Assembly: GCF_900638025.1 (NCBI RefSeq)
Contig: NZ_LR134481.1
Coordinates: 620,001 to 684,000 of the forward strand
Direction: 5' to 3'
Length of the DNA: 64,000 nt
Source of the DNA: Haemophilus parainfluenzae
GTDB taxonomy: Bacteria; Pseudomonadota; Gammaproteobacteria; Enterobacterales; Pasteurellaceae
A model generated the notes under the pieces. It saw nothing but the letters and a program-made list of their open reading frames with translations. It had not been told where the DNA came from and searched no databases. Shown piece after piece: positions 8,882 to 21,532 of this stretch (positions are counted from its first letter, which is position 1; every line of letters begins with the position of its first letter). Made by a program: the position numbers and the translations under genes.

Positions 8882-10339
8882 ATGTCAGAAGAAAAGAAAA
8901 AAGGTGGATTTTGGGCCTCTCTTTTTGGTCGCAATAAAAAGCAAGAAGAACAAAAAATTGAGCCAATTATTGAAGAGCCATCTGTCGAACCTGCCGATGT
9001 TTCACCTGAGGAAGAAATTGTTCACGCTGGAGAGAACATTCAATTAGAGCAAGTTGAACAGGAAGAATTACAGGAATTAGCTGAACAACTGCAACAAGAT
9101 AAAGCAGAAGGGGGCGTTGTTGAGCATCTTGAACCTATCGTAGAACAAGTGATTTCACCTGAAAGTGCGGTCAATATTGAACCTGTTTTAGATACACCAG
9201 TGATTGAAACAATTGATGAAGAAACAGTAAAAACAGAAGAAATTGCTACCGTACTTCCTACGGAAGAGCCAACAGAAAGCATTATTGAACAAGATAATGT
9301 CATTGAAGATCTTCCTGTGGTTGAAGCCGAGATTGAATCTGAAATTGTTGACGATGTTAAAGACGAATTACGTTCAGATATCAATACCGAAACGCAAGAA
9401 AAACCAAGTGAAGGCGGCTTTTTCAGCCGTTTAGTTAAAGGCTTACTCAAAACCAAACAAAATATTGGTGCGGGTTTCCGATCTTTCTTTTTAGGCAAGA
9501 AAATTGATGATGATTTGTTTGATGAGTTGGAAGAGCAACTTTTAATTTCCGATATTGGCGTGCCAACAACTAATAAAATCATTAAGAATTTAACGGAGCA
9601 TGCAAGTCGTAAACAATTACAAGATGCGGAATTACTTTACCAACAACTTAAAGTTGAAATGGCGGAGATCTTAAAACCTGTTGCGCAGCCGCTAGTTATT
9701 GATACGACTAAAAAACCGTATGTTATTTTGATGGTTGGCGTGAATGGTGTAGGTAAAACAACCACAATTGGTAAGTTAGCTCGTAAATTCCAAAATGAAG
9801 GTAAATCAGTCATGTTAGCAGCAGGGGATACTTTCCGTGCCGCAGCAGTCGAACAACTTCAAGTATGGGGTGTGCGTAACAATATTCCGGTAGTGGCACA
9901 AAGTACGGGTTCAGATTCAGCGTCAGTCATTTTTGATGCGATGCAATCTGCCGCAGCACGTAACATTGATGTTTTAATTGCGGATACGGCAGGACGTTTA
10001 CAAAATAAAAATAATCTCATGGATGAATTGAAGAAAATTGTTCGTGTCATGAGAAAATATGATGAAACCGCACCGCATGAGATTATGCTTACGCTTGACG
10101 CAGGTACAGGACAAAATGCGATTAGCCAAGCAAAACTCTTTGATGAAGCGGTTGGGTTAACCGGTATTTCATTAACTAAGTTAGACGGCACAGCAAAAGG
10201 TGGCGTGATTTTCGCTATTGCGGATCAGTTTAATTTACCAATTCGCTATATTGGTGTAGGCGAAAAGATTGAGGATTTACGCAAATTTAATGCAGAAGAA
10301 TTTATTGAAGCATTGTTTGTTCACGAAAATGAAGAATAA
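8882..10339 (+). CDS. ftsY: Signal recognition particle receptor FtsY
   Basis: FtsY is the membrane-associated GTPase that receives SRP-ribosome complexes for co-translational insertion. I chose ATG 8882 (MSEEKKKGGFW) because AAGAGAAG precedes it; the ATG at 8861 lies before this ribosome site. Residues 1-185 form a long acidic A domain rich in Glu and Val. The NG domain follows, with GVNGVGKTTTIGKL (G1), DTFRAAAVEQL, DTAGRLQNKNNLM and LTKLDGTAKGG. ftsE starts 14 bases downstream, giving the conserved ftsYEX operon. Confidence 0.97.
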   Translation: MSEEKKKGGFWASLFGRNKKQEEQKIEPIIEEPSVEPADVSPEEEIVHAGENIQLEQVEQEELQELAEQLQQDKAEGGVVEHLEPIVEQVISPESAVNIEPVLDTPVIETIDEETVKTEEIATVLPTEEPTESIIEQDNVIEDLPVVEAEIESEIVDDVKDELRSDINTETQEKPSEGGFFSRLVKGLLKTKQNIGAGFRSFFLGKKIDDDLFDELEEQLLISDIGVPTTNKIIKNLTEHASRKQLQDAELLYQQLKVEMAEILKPVAQPLVIDTTKKPYVILMVGVNGVGKTTTIGKLARKFQNEGKSVMLAAGDTFRAAAVEQLQVWGVRNNIPVVAQSTGSDSASVIFDAMQSAAARNIDVLIADTAGRLQNKNNLMDELKKIVRVMRKYDETAPHEIMLTLDAGTGQNAISQAKLFDEAVGLTGISLTKLDGTAKGGVIFAIADQFNLPIRYIGVGEKIEDLRKFNAEEFIEALFVHENEE

Positions 10340-10353
10340 AAAGGAATAATAAA

Positions 10354-11010
10354 GTGATTCGATTTTCAAATGTCTCTAAAGCTTATCACGGTGCGACTCA
10401 GCCGGCCTTGCAGGGTTTGAATTTTCATCTTCCTGTTGGAAGTATGACTTATCTTGTTGGGCATTCAGGCGCGGGTAAAAGTACCTTGCTTAAATTAATC
10501 ATGGGAATGGAAAAGGCGAATGCTGGTAATATTTGGTTTAATGGCCATGATATTACGCGTTTGTCTAAGTATGAAATCCCATTTTTACGCCGCCAAATCG
10601 GTATGGTTCACCAAGATTACCGTCTATTAACGGATCGTAGCGTGGTAGAAAATGTGGCGCTGCCATTGATTATTGCTGGCATGAACCCGAAAGAAGCGCA
10701 TACACGTGCATTGGTTGCGTTAGATCGCGTGGGTTTACGCAGTAAAGCGAATTATATGCCGCCACAAATCTCAGGTGGGGAACAACAACGCGTAGATATC
10801 GCACGTGCAATCGTGCATAAACCGCAACTTTTATTAGCGGATGAGCCGACAGGCAACTTAGATGGAGAACTTTCTTTAGGGATTTTCAATCTTTTTGAAG
10901 AATTTAATCGTTTAGGCATGACAGTATTAATTGCAACACACGATATCAATTTAATTCAACAAAAACCAAAACCATGTCTTGTACTTGAACAAGGCTATTT
11001 ACGCTATTAA
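10354..11010 (+). CDS. ftsE: Cell division ATP-binding protein FtsE
   Basis: FtsE is the ATPase of the FtsEX complex, which activates periplasmic amidases (through EnvC) during septation. It is a 218-residue ABC ATPase with Walker A GHSGAGKST (residues about 36-44), Q-loop VHQDYRLL, signature ISGGEQQRVDIARA, Walker B LLLADEPTGNLD and the switch histidine in LIATHD. It begins with GTG at 10354, preceded by AAGGA. It is followed 9 bases later by ftsX. Confidence 0.96.
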   Translation: MIRFSNVSKAYHGATQPALQGLNFHLPVGSMTYLVGHSGAGKSTLLKLIMGMEKANAGNIWFNGHDITRLSKYEIPFLRRQIGMVHQDYRLLTDRSVVENVALPLIIAGMNPKEAHTRALVALDRVGLRSKANYMPPQISGGEQQRVDIARAIVHKPQLLLADEPTGNLDGELSLGIFNLFEEFNRLGMTVLIATHDINLIQQKPKPCLVLEQGYLRY

Positions 11011-11019
11011 GGATAAAAA

Positions 11020-11952
11020 ATGACAAGACGTATTGATGCTTCTTTTGGCGTGCAAACTGCCTATACATTGCGTTCGGTTTGTAGCGATTTGTTAAAGTGT
11101 AAATTTGGTACATTGCTCACAATTCTTGTTATTGCCGTGTCTTTAACAATTCCAACGGTGAGTTATTTGTTATGGAAAAATTTACATTTAGCGACGACTC
11201 AATTTTATCCGGAAAGCGAACTCACAATCTACTTACACAAAAATTTAAGTGAAGAAGATGCTAACTTAGTGGTGGAAAAAATCCGTCAACAGGAAGGCGT
11301 GGAATCTTTAAATTATGTTTCTCGCCAAGAAAGCTTAAAAGAATTCAAAAGTTGGTCTGGTTTTGGTGAAGAATTAGAGATTTTAGATGATAATCCATTA
11401 CCGGCAGTCGTGATGGTGAAGCCGTCTAAAGACTTTAATGCATCTGAAAAACGAGCAGAATTACGTACCAACTTAAATAAAATTAAAGGGGTGCAAGAAG
11501 TTCGTTTAGATAACGATTGGATGGAAAAATTGACCGCACTTTCGTGGTTATTTGCGCATGTGGCAATTTTCTGCACGGTTTTGATGACCATTGCGGTATT
11601 CCTTGTTATCGGAAATAGTATTCGCTCGGATGTCTATAGTAGCCTAGCAAGCATTGATGTGATGAAACTATTAGGTGCTACAGATCAATTCATTCTTCGT
11701 CCTTATCTTTATACAGGCATGATTTATGCGGTGTTGGGCGGATTGGTTGCAGCACTCTTTAGCAGTCTTATTGTAGGATACTTTACATCAGCGGTGAAAT
11801 ATGTAACGGATATCTTTGCGGTGACATTTGAGCTCAATGGATTAGGCATTGGTGAGCTAATCTTCTTATTAGTCAGCTGCTTGATTATGGGTTATGTTGG
11901 TGCTTGGATTGCTGCAACAAGACATATTGCAATGTTAGATAACAAACTATAG
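11020..11952 (+). CDS. ftsX: Cell division protein FtsX
   Basis: FtsX is the membrane subunit of FtsEX, transmitting ATP hydrolysis to periplasmic peptidoglycan amidases at the septum. The 310-residue protein has the expected four membrane spans: FGTLLTILVIAVSLTIPTVS near the N-terminus, then three in the C-terminal half (HVAIFCTVLMTIAVFLVIG, YTGMIYAVLGGLVAALFSSL, LIFLLVSCLIMGYVGAWIA). A periplasmic domain (about 70-180) lies between them. Unlike E. coli, rpoH does not follow; the S10 operon does. Confidence 0.95.
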   Translation: MTRRIDASFGVQTAYTLRSVCSDLLKCKFGTLLTILVIAVSLTIPTVSYLLWKNLHLATTQFYPESELTIYLHKNLSEEDANLVVEKIRQQEGVESLNYVSRQESLKEFKSWSGFGEELEILDDNPLPAVVMVKPSKDFNASEKRAELRTNLNKIKGVQEVRLDNDWMEKLTALSWLFAHVAIFCTVLMTIAVFLVIGNSIRSDVYSSLASIDVMKLLGATDQFILRPYLYTGMIYAVLGGLVAALFSSLIVGYFTSAVKYVTDIFAVTFELNGLGIGELIFLLVSCLIMGYVGAWIAATRHIAMLDNKL

Positions 11953-11964
11953 ATTTCATTTATA

Positions 11965-12033
11965 TTAAAGTGCGGTCATTTTTTATCTTGTTTTCATCTG
12001 AAAAACATTCGGGAAAATGACCGCACTTTTTTG
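11965..12033 (+). terminator. Terminator of ftsYEX from a long inverted uptake-signal pair
   Basis: AAAGTGCGGTCATTTT (11967-11982) pairs perfectly with AAAATGACCGCACTTT (12014-12029) around a 31-base loop, followed by TTTTG. Confidence 0.8.
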
Positions 12034-12060
12034 TATGTGGAAATTAATTGAACAAAAAGC

Positions 12061-12089
12061 TTGCATAATTAGGTGTTTTTGTGTAATAT
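12061..12089 (+). promoter_or_regulatory. Promoter of the S10 ribosomal protein operon
   Basis: TTGCAT (12061-12066), a 17-base spacer and TAATAT (12084-12089) form a near-consensus sigma-70 promoter. Transcription would start near 12096, at the first leader hairpin. Confidence 0.75.
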
Positions 12090-12094
12090 CCACG

Positions 12095-12595
<501 letters not shown>

Positions 12596-12611
12596 TTAAG
12601 AGGTTATTACA

Positions 12612-13238
12612 ATGATTGGTTTAGTCGGTCGTAAAGTTGGTATGACCCGTATCTTCAATGAAGACGGTGTTTCAGTACCAGTTACCGTTATCGAAATCGA
12701 AGCCAACCGCGTAACTCAAGTTAAAACTCTTGAAAACGATGGCTATACTGCAGTTCAAGTTACTACTGGTTCTAAAAAAGCGAATCGTGTAACTAAACCT
12801 GAAGCAGGTCATTTCGTGAAAGCAGGTGTTGAAGCTGGTCGCGGTTTATGGGAATTTCGTACTGAAGGTGATGAATTCACTTTAGGTCAAGAAATCAATG
12901 TTGACATCTTTGCAGATGTTAAAAAAGTAGATGTTACTGGTACTTCTAAAGGTAAAGGTTTTCAAGGTGGTGTTAAACGTTGGAACTTCCGTACTCAAGA
13001 TGCTACACACGGTAACTCTTTATCACATCGTGTACTTGGTTCTATTGGTCAAAACCAAACTCCAGGTCGTGTGTTTAAAGGTAAAAAAATGGCAGGACAT
13101 TTAGGTGCTGAGCGAGTAACCGTTCAATCACTTGAAGTTGTTCGTGTAGATGCTGAGCGTAAATTGCTATTAGTAAAAGGTTCTGTACCTGGTGCTATCA
13201 ATGGCGATGTTATCGTTAAGCCAGCAGTTAAAGCATAA
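12612..13238 (+). CDS. rplC: 50S ribosomal protein L3
   Basis: L3 is an early-binding 50S protein whose long loop reaches toward the peptidyl transferase centre. It has 208 residues, with the start [15 protein letters not shown]. The central signature [20 protein letters not shown] and the extended-loop segment [20 protein letters not shown] carry the glutamine that PrmB methylates in E. coli. The second gene of the S10 operon, it precedes rplD by 15 bases. Confidence 0.98.
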   Translation: MIGLVGRKVGMTRIFNEDGVSVPVTVIEIEANRVTQVKTLENDGYTAVQVTTGSKKANRVTKPEAGHFVKAGVEAGRGLWEFRTEGDEFTLGQEINVDIFADVKKVDVTGTSKGKGFQGGVKRWNFRTQDATHGNSLSHRVLGSIGQNQTPGRVFKGKKMAGHLGAERVTVQSLEVVRVDAERKLLLVKGSVPGAINGDVIVKPAVKA

Positions 13239-13253
13239 GTCTAGGAGATAGAG

Positions 13254-13856
13254 ATGGAATTACAAGTTGTAGGTGCAAATGCACTAACTGTTTCTGAAAC
13301 TACCTTCGGACGTGAGTTTAACGAAGCTTTGATTCACCAAGTTGTTGTTGCTTATGCAGCAGGTGCTCGTCAAGGTACTCGTGCGCAAAAAACTCGTGCT
13401 GAAGTGTCTGGTTCAGGTAAAAAACCTTGGCGTCAAAAAGGTACAGGTCGTGCTCGTTCTGGTGATATCAAATCACCAATCTGGCGTTCTGGTGGTACAA
13501 CCTTCGCGGCTAAACCACAAGATCACAGCCAAAAAGTGAACAAGAAAATGTACCGTGGTGCTATCAAAAGCATTCTTTCTGAATTAGTTCGTCAAGACCG
13601 TTTAGTTGTTGTTGAGAAATTCGAATTAGATGCACCAAAAACTAAAGTTTTAGTACAAAAATTAAAAGATTTAGCAGTTGAAGATGCGTTAATTATCACA
13701 GCAAGTTTAGATGAAAATCTATTCTTAGCGGCACGTAACTTATATAAAGTTGATGTACGTGATGTTCAAGGTATCGATCCAGTTAGCTTAATCGCTTTCG
13801 ATAAAGTGATTGTTACTGTTGACGCTGTGAAACAAATTGAGGAGATCCTAGCATGA
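13254..13856 (+). CDS. rplD: 50S ribosomal protein L4
   Basis: L4 lines the exit tunnel of the 50S subunit and in E. coli is the autogenous repressor of this operon through the leader RNA. The protein is 200 residues. The extended loop [20 protein letters not shown] (about residues 62-81) is the tunnel-wall segment where macrolide-resistance changes arise in other bacteria; it looks wild-type. Its stop overlaps the rplW start by 4 bases (ATGAG), indicating translational coupling. Confidence 0.98.
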   Translation: MELQVVGANALTVSETTFGREFNEALIHQVVVAYAAGARQGTRAQKTRAEVSGSGKKPWRQKGTGRARSGDIKSPIWRSGGTTFAAKPQDHSQKVNKKMYRGAIKSILSELVRQDRLVVVEKFELDAPKTKVLVQKLKDLAVEDALIITASLDENLFLAARNLYKVDVRDVQGIDPVSLIAFDKVIVTVDAVKQIEEILA

Positions 13857-14152
13857 GTCAAGAACGTTTGCTAAGCGTGCTACGTGCACCGCATATCTCT
13901 GAAAAAGCAACTAACAATGCTGAAAAATCTAATACTGTTGTACTTAAAGTTGCTTTAGATGCGAACAAAGCTGAAATTGCTGCTGCTGTTGCTCAATTAT
14001 TTGAAGTAAAAGTTGACTCAGTTCGTACTGTGGTTGTTAAAGGTAAAACTAAACGCCGTGGTAACAAAATGGGTCGTCGCAGCGACTGGAAAAAAGCTTA
14101 TGTAACTTTAGCCGAAGGCCAAAACTTGGACTTCGTGGACAGTGCAGAGTAA
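13853..14152 (+). CDS. rplW: 50S ribosomal protein L23
   Basis: L23 sits at the tunnel exit and is the docking point for trigger factor and SRP. It has 99 residues: start [20 protein letters not shown], the [17 protein letters not shown] loop that extends into the tunnel, and [16 protein letters not shown] toward the end. The start overlaps the end of rplD, and rplB follows after 17 bases. Confidence 0.98.
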   Translation: MSQERLLSVLRAPHISEKATNNAEKSNTVVLKVALDANKAEIAAAVAQLFEVKVDSVRTVVVKGKTKRRGNKMGRRSDWKKAYVTLAEGQNLDFVDSAE

Positions 14153-14169
14153 TCGGAGGAAATTAGAGA

Positions 14170-14991
14170 ATGGCTATCGTTAAATGTAAGCCGACCTCCG
14201 CTGGTCGTCGTCACGTTGTTAAAATCGTGAACCCTGAATTACACAAGGGTAAACCTTACGCGCCTCTTCTAGATACTAAATCTAAAACTGGTGGTCGTAA
14301 CAATTATGGTCGTATTACCACTCGCCACATCGGTGGTGGTCATAAACAACATTACCGTTTAATCGATTTCAAACGTAACAAGTTAGATATCCCAGCGGTT
14401 GTTGAACGTTTAGAATATGATCCAAACCGTTCAGCTAACATTGCTTTAGTGCTTTATAAAGATGGTGAACGCCGTTATATCTTAGCACCTAAAGGTTTGT
14501 CAGTTGGCGATCAAATCCAATCTGGCGTTAACTCACCAATTAAGGTGGGTAACTCATTACCAATGCGTAATATCCCAGTTGGTTCAACAGTACATAACGT
14601 CGAATTAAAACCAGGTAAAGGCGGTCAAATCGCTCGTTCTGCTGGTGCTTATGTACAAATCATCGCTCGTGAAGGCAACTATGTAACTTTACGTTTACGT
14701 TCAGGCGAAATGCGTAAAGTATTAGCTGAATGTGTTGCTACAATCGGTGAAGTTGGTAACTCAGAACATATGCTTCGCGTATTGGGTAAAGCTGGTGCTA
14801 ACCGTTGGAGAGGCATTCGCCCTACAGTTCGTGGTACTGCAATGAACCCAGTAGATCACCCACATGGTGGTGGTGAAGGTCGTAACTTTGGTAAACACCC
14901 AGTAACTCCTTGGGGCGTTCAAACTAAAGGTAAGAAAACTCGTCACAATAAACGTACTGATAAATTCATCGTACGTCGTCGTGGCAAATAA
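14170..14991 (+). CDS. rplB: 50S ribosomal protein L2
   Basis: L2 is needed for subunit association and for peptidyl transferase activity. It has 273 residues, full length, with the N-terminal [19 protein letters not shown], the central OB-like and SH3-like folds, and the C-terminal signature [17 protein letters not shown] with the conserved histidine close to the catalytic centre (His229 in E. coli). The gene is preceded by a strong GGAGGAAATTAGAGA ribosome site and followed by rpsS. Confidence 0.98.
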   Translation: MAIVKCKPTSAGRRHVVKIVNPELHKGKPYAPLLDTKSKTGGRNNYGRITTRHIGGGHKQHYRLIDFKRNKLDIPAVVERLEYDPNRSANIALVLYKDGERRYILAPKGLSVGDQIQSGVNSPIKVGNSLPMRNIPVGSTVHNVELKPGKGGQIARSAGAYVQIIAREGNYVTLRLRSGEMRKVLAECVATIGEVGNSEHMLRVLGKAGANRWRGIRPTVRGTAMNPVDHPHGGGEGRNFGKHPVTPWGVQTKGKKTRHNKRTDKFIVRRRGK

Positions 14992-15012
14992 TTTAAATTA
15001 ATAAGAGGATAA

Positions 15013-15291
<279 letters not shown>

Positions 15292-15302
15292 GAGGTAAAT
15301 AG

Positions 15303-15635
<333 letters not shown>

Positions 15636-15652
15636 TAAGTAGAGGAATAGCA

Positions 15653-16360
15653 ATGGGTCAAAAAGTAAATCCAAATGGTATTCGCCTAGGTATTGTAAAA
15701 CCTTGGAACTCTACTTGGTTCGCGAATACACAAGATTTCGCCGACAATCTTGACGGTGACTTCAAAGTACGCAAATTCTTAAATAAAGAATTAGCAAACG
15801 CTTCGGTTTCACGTATTACTATTGAGCGTCCAGCTAAAAGTATTCGTGTAACAATTCACACAGCTCGTCCTGGTATCGTTATTGGTAAAAAAGGTGAAGA
15901 TGTTGAAAAATTACGTAACGCAGTGTCTAAAATTGCTGGCGTTCCGGCTCAAATTAACATTGCTGAAGTGAAAAAACCGGAATTAGATGCAAAATTAGTT
16001 GCAGACAGCATCGCTTCTCAATTAGAACGTCGTGTAATGTTCCGTCGTGCTATGAAACGTGCGGTACAAAGCGCAATGCGTTTAGGTGCTAAAGGTATCA
16101 AAGTTGAAGTTAGCGGTCGTTTAGGTGGTGCAGAAATCGCACGTTCTGAATGGTATCGTGAAGGTCGTGTACCTCTACATACTCTTCGTGCGGACATCGA
16201 TTATAACACTGCAGAAGCTCATACTACATACGGTGTAATTGGCGTTAAAGTATGGATCTTCAAAGGTGAAATTTTGGGTGGAATGGCTGCAGTTGCGCAA
16301 TCAGAACAACAACCTGCCGACAAGCCTAAAAAGGCTCCGCGTGGCAAAGGTCGTAAGTAA
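15653..16360 (+). CDS. rpsC: 30S ribosomal protein S3
   Basis: S3 lies at the mRNA entry channel of the 30S subunit and contributes to helicase activity there. The protein is 235 residues, with N-terminal [14 protein letters not shown], a KH domain containing [13 protein letters not shown] (about residues 78-90), and the C-terminal [19 protein letters not shown]. It ends in a basic tail [11 protein letters not shown]. It is followed by rplP after 13 bases. Confidence 0.98.
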   Translation: MGQKVNPNGIRLGIVKPWNSTWFANTQDFADNLDGDFKVRKFLNKELANASVSRITIERPAKSIRVTIHTARPGIVIGKKGEDVEKLRNAVSKIAGVPAQINIAEVKKPELDAKLVADSIASQLERRVMFRRAMKRAVQSAMRLGAKGIKVEVSGRLGGAEIARSEWYREGRVPLHTLRADIDYNTAEAHTTYGVIGVKVWIFKGEILGGMAAVAQSEQQPADKPKKAPRGKGRK

Positions 16361-16373
16361 GGAGAAACGCTAA

Positions 16374-16783
<410 letters not shown>

Positions 16784-16784
<1 letters not shown>

Positions 16785-16975
16785 TGAAAGCTCAAGATTT
16801 ACGTACAAAAAGTGTTGAAGAGCTGAATGATGAATTAGTGAACCTTTTAGGTGAACAATTCAAATTGCGCATGCAAACAGCCACCGGTCAGCTTCAACAA
16901 ACCCATCAGGCTAAACAAGTGCGTCGTGATATCGCACGCATTAAAACCATTTTAACTGAGAAGGCGGGTGAGTAA
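16784..16975 (+). CDS. rpmC: 50S ribosomal protein L29
   Basis: L29 is a small two-helix protein beside L23 at the tunnel exit. Its 63 residues match the family length, with [19 protein letters not shown] and the conserved second helix around [16 protein letters not shown]. It is translationally coupled on both sides: its start overlaps the rplP stop and its stop overlaps the rpsQ start (TAATG). Confidence 0.98.
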
Positions 16976-17232
16976 TGACTGATAAAATTCGTAGCGTACA
17001 AGGTAAAGTTGTTAGCGACAAAATGGAAAAATCTTTCGTTGTTGCTATTGAACGTAAGGTAAAACACCCGTTATACGGTAAATTTATCCGTCGTACAACT
17101 AAATTACACGTACACGATGAGAACAACGAAGCCAAATTAGGTGATGTAGTAGAGATTCGCGAATGTCGTCCTCTCTCTAAAACCAAATCTTGGACTTTAG
17201 TTCGTGTTGTTGAGAAAGCAGTTATTGCTTAA
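16975..17232 (+). CDS. rpsQ: 30S ribosomal protein S17
   Basis: S17 is a primary 16S-binding protein with an OB fold in the 30S body. It has 85 residues, with [20 protein letters not shown] at the N-terminus and the signature [18 protein letters not shown] near the C-terminus. It is the last gene of the S10 operon; a strong terminator follows directly and a separate spc promoter lies beyond it. Confidence 0.98.
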   Translation: MTDKIRSVQGKVVSDKMEKSFVVAIERKVKHPLYGKFIRRTTKLHVHDENNEAKLGDVVEIRECRPLSKTKSWTLVRVVEKAVIA

Positions 17233-17246
17233 TTAACAAGTTAAAA

Positions 17247-17280
17247 TAAAAGCCAATGGTTTATACCGTTGGCTTTTTTC
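17247..17280 (+). terminator. Terminator of the S10 operon
   Basis: AAAGCCAATGGT (17249-17260) pairs with ACCGTTGGCTTT (17265-17276) with one T:G wobble around a TTAT loop, followed by a T-run. Confidence 0.9.
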
Positions 17281-17354
17281 TTTCCAAAGTTTGCTAAAAA
17301 GTCATAAAAATTTGACCGCACTTTAAGCACTCTGATTTAAGCATAAAATTTTAA

Positions 17355-17383
17355 TTGCGTTTCTTGCTTGATTTTGGTAAACT
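17355..17383 (+). promoter_or_regulatory. Probable spc operon promoter
   Basis: TTGCGT (17355-17360), a 17-base spacer and TAAACT (17378-17383) match sigma-70 hexamers at optimal spacing. The start point would be near 17390, at the base of the leader hairpin. Confidence 0.65.
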
Positions 17384-17387
17384 CCGC

Positions 17388-17445
17388 CACCTATCCGCCA
17401 TATACCTTTCTAAGGTATGGATAGGTTCGTCCCGAAAGGGTGTAT
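17388..17445 (+). promoter_or_regulatory. Structured leader RNA before rplN
   Basis: CCTATCC and GGATAGG enclose a second helix ATACCTT/AAGGTAT with a three-base loop and an asymmetric internal bulge GCCAT. A short CCC-GAAA-GGG hairpin follows immediately. The composite structure lies between the spc promoter and the rplN ribosome site. I do not match it to a named leader; the known S8 site of the spc operon is internal, near rplE. Confidence 0.5.
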
Positions 17446-17466
17446 TATTAACTTAACGGAGCATAA

Positions 17467-17841
<375 letters not shown>

Positions 17842-17854
17842 GGAGAAGTGAGAA

Positions 17855-19040
<1,186 letters not shown>

Positions 19041-19076
19041 TATACCACTTTATTTTGGAATCGGAGAAAAAGTACA

Positions 19077-19469
19077 ATGAGTATGCAAGATCCAATCGCA
19101 GATATGTTGACCCGTATTCGTAACGGTCAAGCTGCGAACAAAGTTGCAATCAATATGCCTTCTTCCAAGCTAAAAGTGGCAATTGCCAACGTATTAGCTG
19201 CTGAAGGTTATATCGAAAGCGTTAAAGTTTTAGAAGGTGCAAAACCTGAGTTGGAAATTACTTTAAAATATTTCCAAGGAAAGCCGGTTGTAGAAAGCAT
19301 CCAACGTGTAAGCCGTCCTGGTCTTCGTATTTACAAACGTAAAGACGAATTACCAAAAGTTATGGGTGGTTTAGGTGTTGCTGTAATTTCTACATCTAAA
19401 GGTGTTATGACTGACCGTGCAGCTCGTCAAGCGGGCTTAGGCGGTGAGATCATCTGTTACGTAGCTTAA
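19077..19469 (+). CDS. rpsH: 30S ribosomal protein S8
   Basis: S8 is a primary 16S-binding protein organising the central domain and is the translational repressor of the spc operon in E. coli. It has 130 residues, with [20 protein letters not shown] at the start and the RNA-binding C-terminal signature [37 protein letters not shown] ribosome site precedes the start. Confidence 0.98.
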   Translation: MSMQDPIADMLTRIRNGQAANKVAINMPSSKLKVAIANVLAAEGYIESVKVLEGAKPELEITLKYFQGKPVVESIQRVSRPGLRIYKRKDELPKVMGGLGVAVISTSKGVMTDRAARQAGLGGEIICYVA

Positions 19470-19484
19470 TAGAGGGGTAGGAAA

Positions 19485-20018
19485 ATGTCTCGTGTTGCAA
19501 AGGCACCTGTTAATATTCCTGCCGGCGTTGAAGTTAAACTCGACGGTCAGCTATTAACAGTAAAAGGTAAAAATGGCGAGTTATCTCGCGCAATTCATAA
19601 ATCAGTTGAAGTTAAACAAGATAATGGTCAATTTACTTTCACTCCACGTGAAGGTTTTGTTGAAGCGAATGCTCAATCGGGTACAGCTCGTGCATTAGTT
19701 AATGCAATGGTTATCGGTGTTACTGAAGGCTTCACTAAGAAATTACAACTAGTGGGTGTTGGTTACAGAGCTCAAATTAAAGGCAACGCAGTTGCATTAA
19801 GTTTAGGTTTTTCTCACCCTGTGGAGCACACTTTACCAGCAGGTATTACTGCAGAATGCCCTTCACAAACGGAAATCGTTTTAAAAGGTGCTGATAAGCA
19901 GTTAATTGGTCAAGTTGCAGCAGATATTCGCGCTTATCGCCGTCCTGAGCCTTATAAAGGTAAAGGTGTACGTTACTCTGATGAAGTAGTACGTATGAAA
20001 GAGGCTAAGAAGAAATAA
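19485..20018 (+). CDS. rplF: 50S ribosomal protein L6
   Basis: L6 lies near the factor-binding site of the 50S subunit beside the sarcin-ricin loop. The protein has 177 residues with the usual two duplicated L6 folds: N-terminal [19 protein letters not shown], and the C-terminal half carrying [20 protein letters not shown]. It is followed by rplR after 13 bases. Confidence 0.98.
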   Translation: MSRVAKAPVNIPAGVEVKLDGQLLTVKGKNGELSRAIHKSVEVKQDNGQFTFTPREGFVEANAQSGTARALVNAMVIGVTEGFTKKLQLVGVGYRAQIKGNAVALSLGFSHPVEHTLPAGITAECPSQTEIVLKGADKQLIGQVAADIRAYRRPEPYKGKGVRYSDEVVRMKEAKKK

Positions 20019-20031
20019 TTAAGGTAACACT

Positions 20032-20385
20032 ATGGATAAGAAATCAGCTCGTATCCGTCGTGCAGCTCGTGCACGTCATATGATGAGAGAGCAAGGTGTA
20101 ACTCGTTTAGTTATTCACCGTACTCCGCGTCATATCTACGCACAAGTTATTGCACCAAACGGTTCAGAAGTGCTTGCCGCTGCTTCAACTGTTGAAAAAG
20201 CAATTCGTGAGCAAGTTAAATATACCGGTAATAAAGATGCCGCAGCAGTAGTAGGTAAACTTGTTGCTGAGCGCGCATTAGCAAAAGGCGTTAAAGACGT
20301 TGCTTTTGACCGTTCCGGTTTTAAATATCATGGTCGTGTCCAAACTTTAGCGGACGCTGCACGTGAAGCTGGTCTACAGTTCTAA
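20032..20385 (+). CDS. rplR: 50S ribosomal protein L18
   Basis: L18 delivers 5S rRNA to the large subunit together with L5. It has 117 residues: a basic N-terminal tail [20 protein letters not shown], the central [20 protein letters not shown], and the C-terminal [20 protein letters not shown]. All match the bacterial family. It is followed by rpsE after 14 bases. Confidence 0.98.
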   Translation: MDKKSARIRRAARARHMMREQGVTRLVIHRTPRHIYAQVIAPNGSEVLAAASTVEKAIREQVKYTGNKDAAAVVGKLVAERALAKGVKDVAFDRSGFKYHGRVQTLADAAREAGLQF

Positions 20386-20393
20386 TGAGGTAA

Positions 20394-20900
<507 letters not shown>

Positions 20901-20906
20901 TTGATA

Positions 20907-21086
20907 ATGGCTAAAACTATTAAAGTAACTCAAGTTCGTAGCGCAATTGCTCGTTTACCGAAGCACAAAGCTACCTTGCGTGGTCTTGGTCTTCGCCATA
21001 TGCACCATACTGTTGAGTTAATCGATACTCCGGCAGTACGTGGTATGATTAACCAAGTTTCATACATGGTTAAAGTAGAGGAGTAA
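20907..21086 (+). CDS. rpmD: 50S ribosomal protein L30
   Basis: L30 is a small 50S protein of 59 residues. I chose ATG 20907 ([20 protein letters not shown]), matching family length; the earlier ATG at 20901 would add two residues. The signature [20 protein letters not shown] is present. Its start lies 6 bases after the rpsE stop, and rplO follows after 4 bases with GAGGAG in the overlap zone. Confidence 0.97.
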   Translation: MAKTIKVTQVRSAIARLPKHKATLRGLGLRHMHHTVELIDTPAVRGMINQVSYMVKVEE

Positions 21087-21090
21087 GAGA

Positions 21091-21525
21091 ATGCGTTTAA
21101 ATACTCTATCTCCGGCTGAAGGTGCTAAGCACAGTGCAAAACGCCTTGGTCGTGGTATTGGTTCAGGTTTAGGAAAAACTGGTGGTCGTGGTCATAAAGG
21201 TCAAAAATCTCGTACTGGCGGCGGTGTTCGTCGTGGTTTCGAGGGTGGTCAAATGCCATTATACCGTCGTTTACCAAAATTTGGTTTCACTTCAATGAAA
21301 TCAGCTGTAACTGCTGAAGTTCGTTTAAACGAATTAACAAAAGTTGAGGGAAATGTTGTCACTTTAGAAACATTAAAAGCTGCGAACATTTTAACTAAAG
21401 ATATTCAATTCGCTAAAGTTATCTTAGCTGGTGAAGTGAAATCTGCAGTTACTGTACGTGGTTTACGTGTGACTAAAGGTGCAAAAGCAGCTATCGAAGC
21501 TGCTGGCGGTTCAGTTGAGGAATAA
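21091..21525 (+). CDS. rplO: 50S ribosomal protein L15
   Basis: L15 is a late-assembling 50S protein with a long basic extension into the rRNA core. It has 144 residues, and the glycine- and arginine-rich extension [20 protein letters not shown] (about residues 21-40) precedes the globular part with [18 protein letters not shown] at the end. It is immediately followed by secY after 7 bases. Confidence 0.98.
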   Translation: MRLNTLSPAEGAKHSAKRLGRGIGSGLGKTGGRGHKGQKSRTGGGVRRGFEGGQMPLYRRLPKFGFTSMKSAVTAEVRLNELTKVEGNVVTLETLKAANILTKDIQFAKVILAGEVKSAVTVRGLRVTKGAKAAIEAAGGSVEE

Positions 21526-21532
21526 TTAGCAA

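Noticed and set aside
9040..9582. 180-codon Ser-rich ORF opposite ftsY
   Set aside because: It is the antisense shadow of the Glu/Val-rich acidic A domain of FtsY, and its Ser/Thr composition follows from that.
17390..17445. tRNA remnant in the spc leader (GGTTCGTCCC looks like a T-arm)
   Set aside because: No acceptor or anticodon stem can be drawn around it; a leader hairpin explains the symmetry better.
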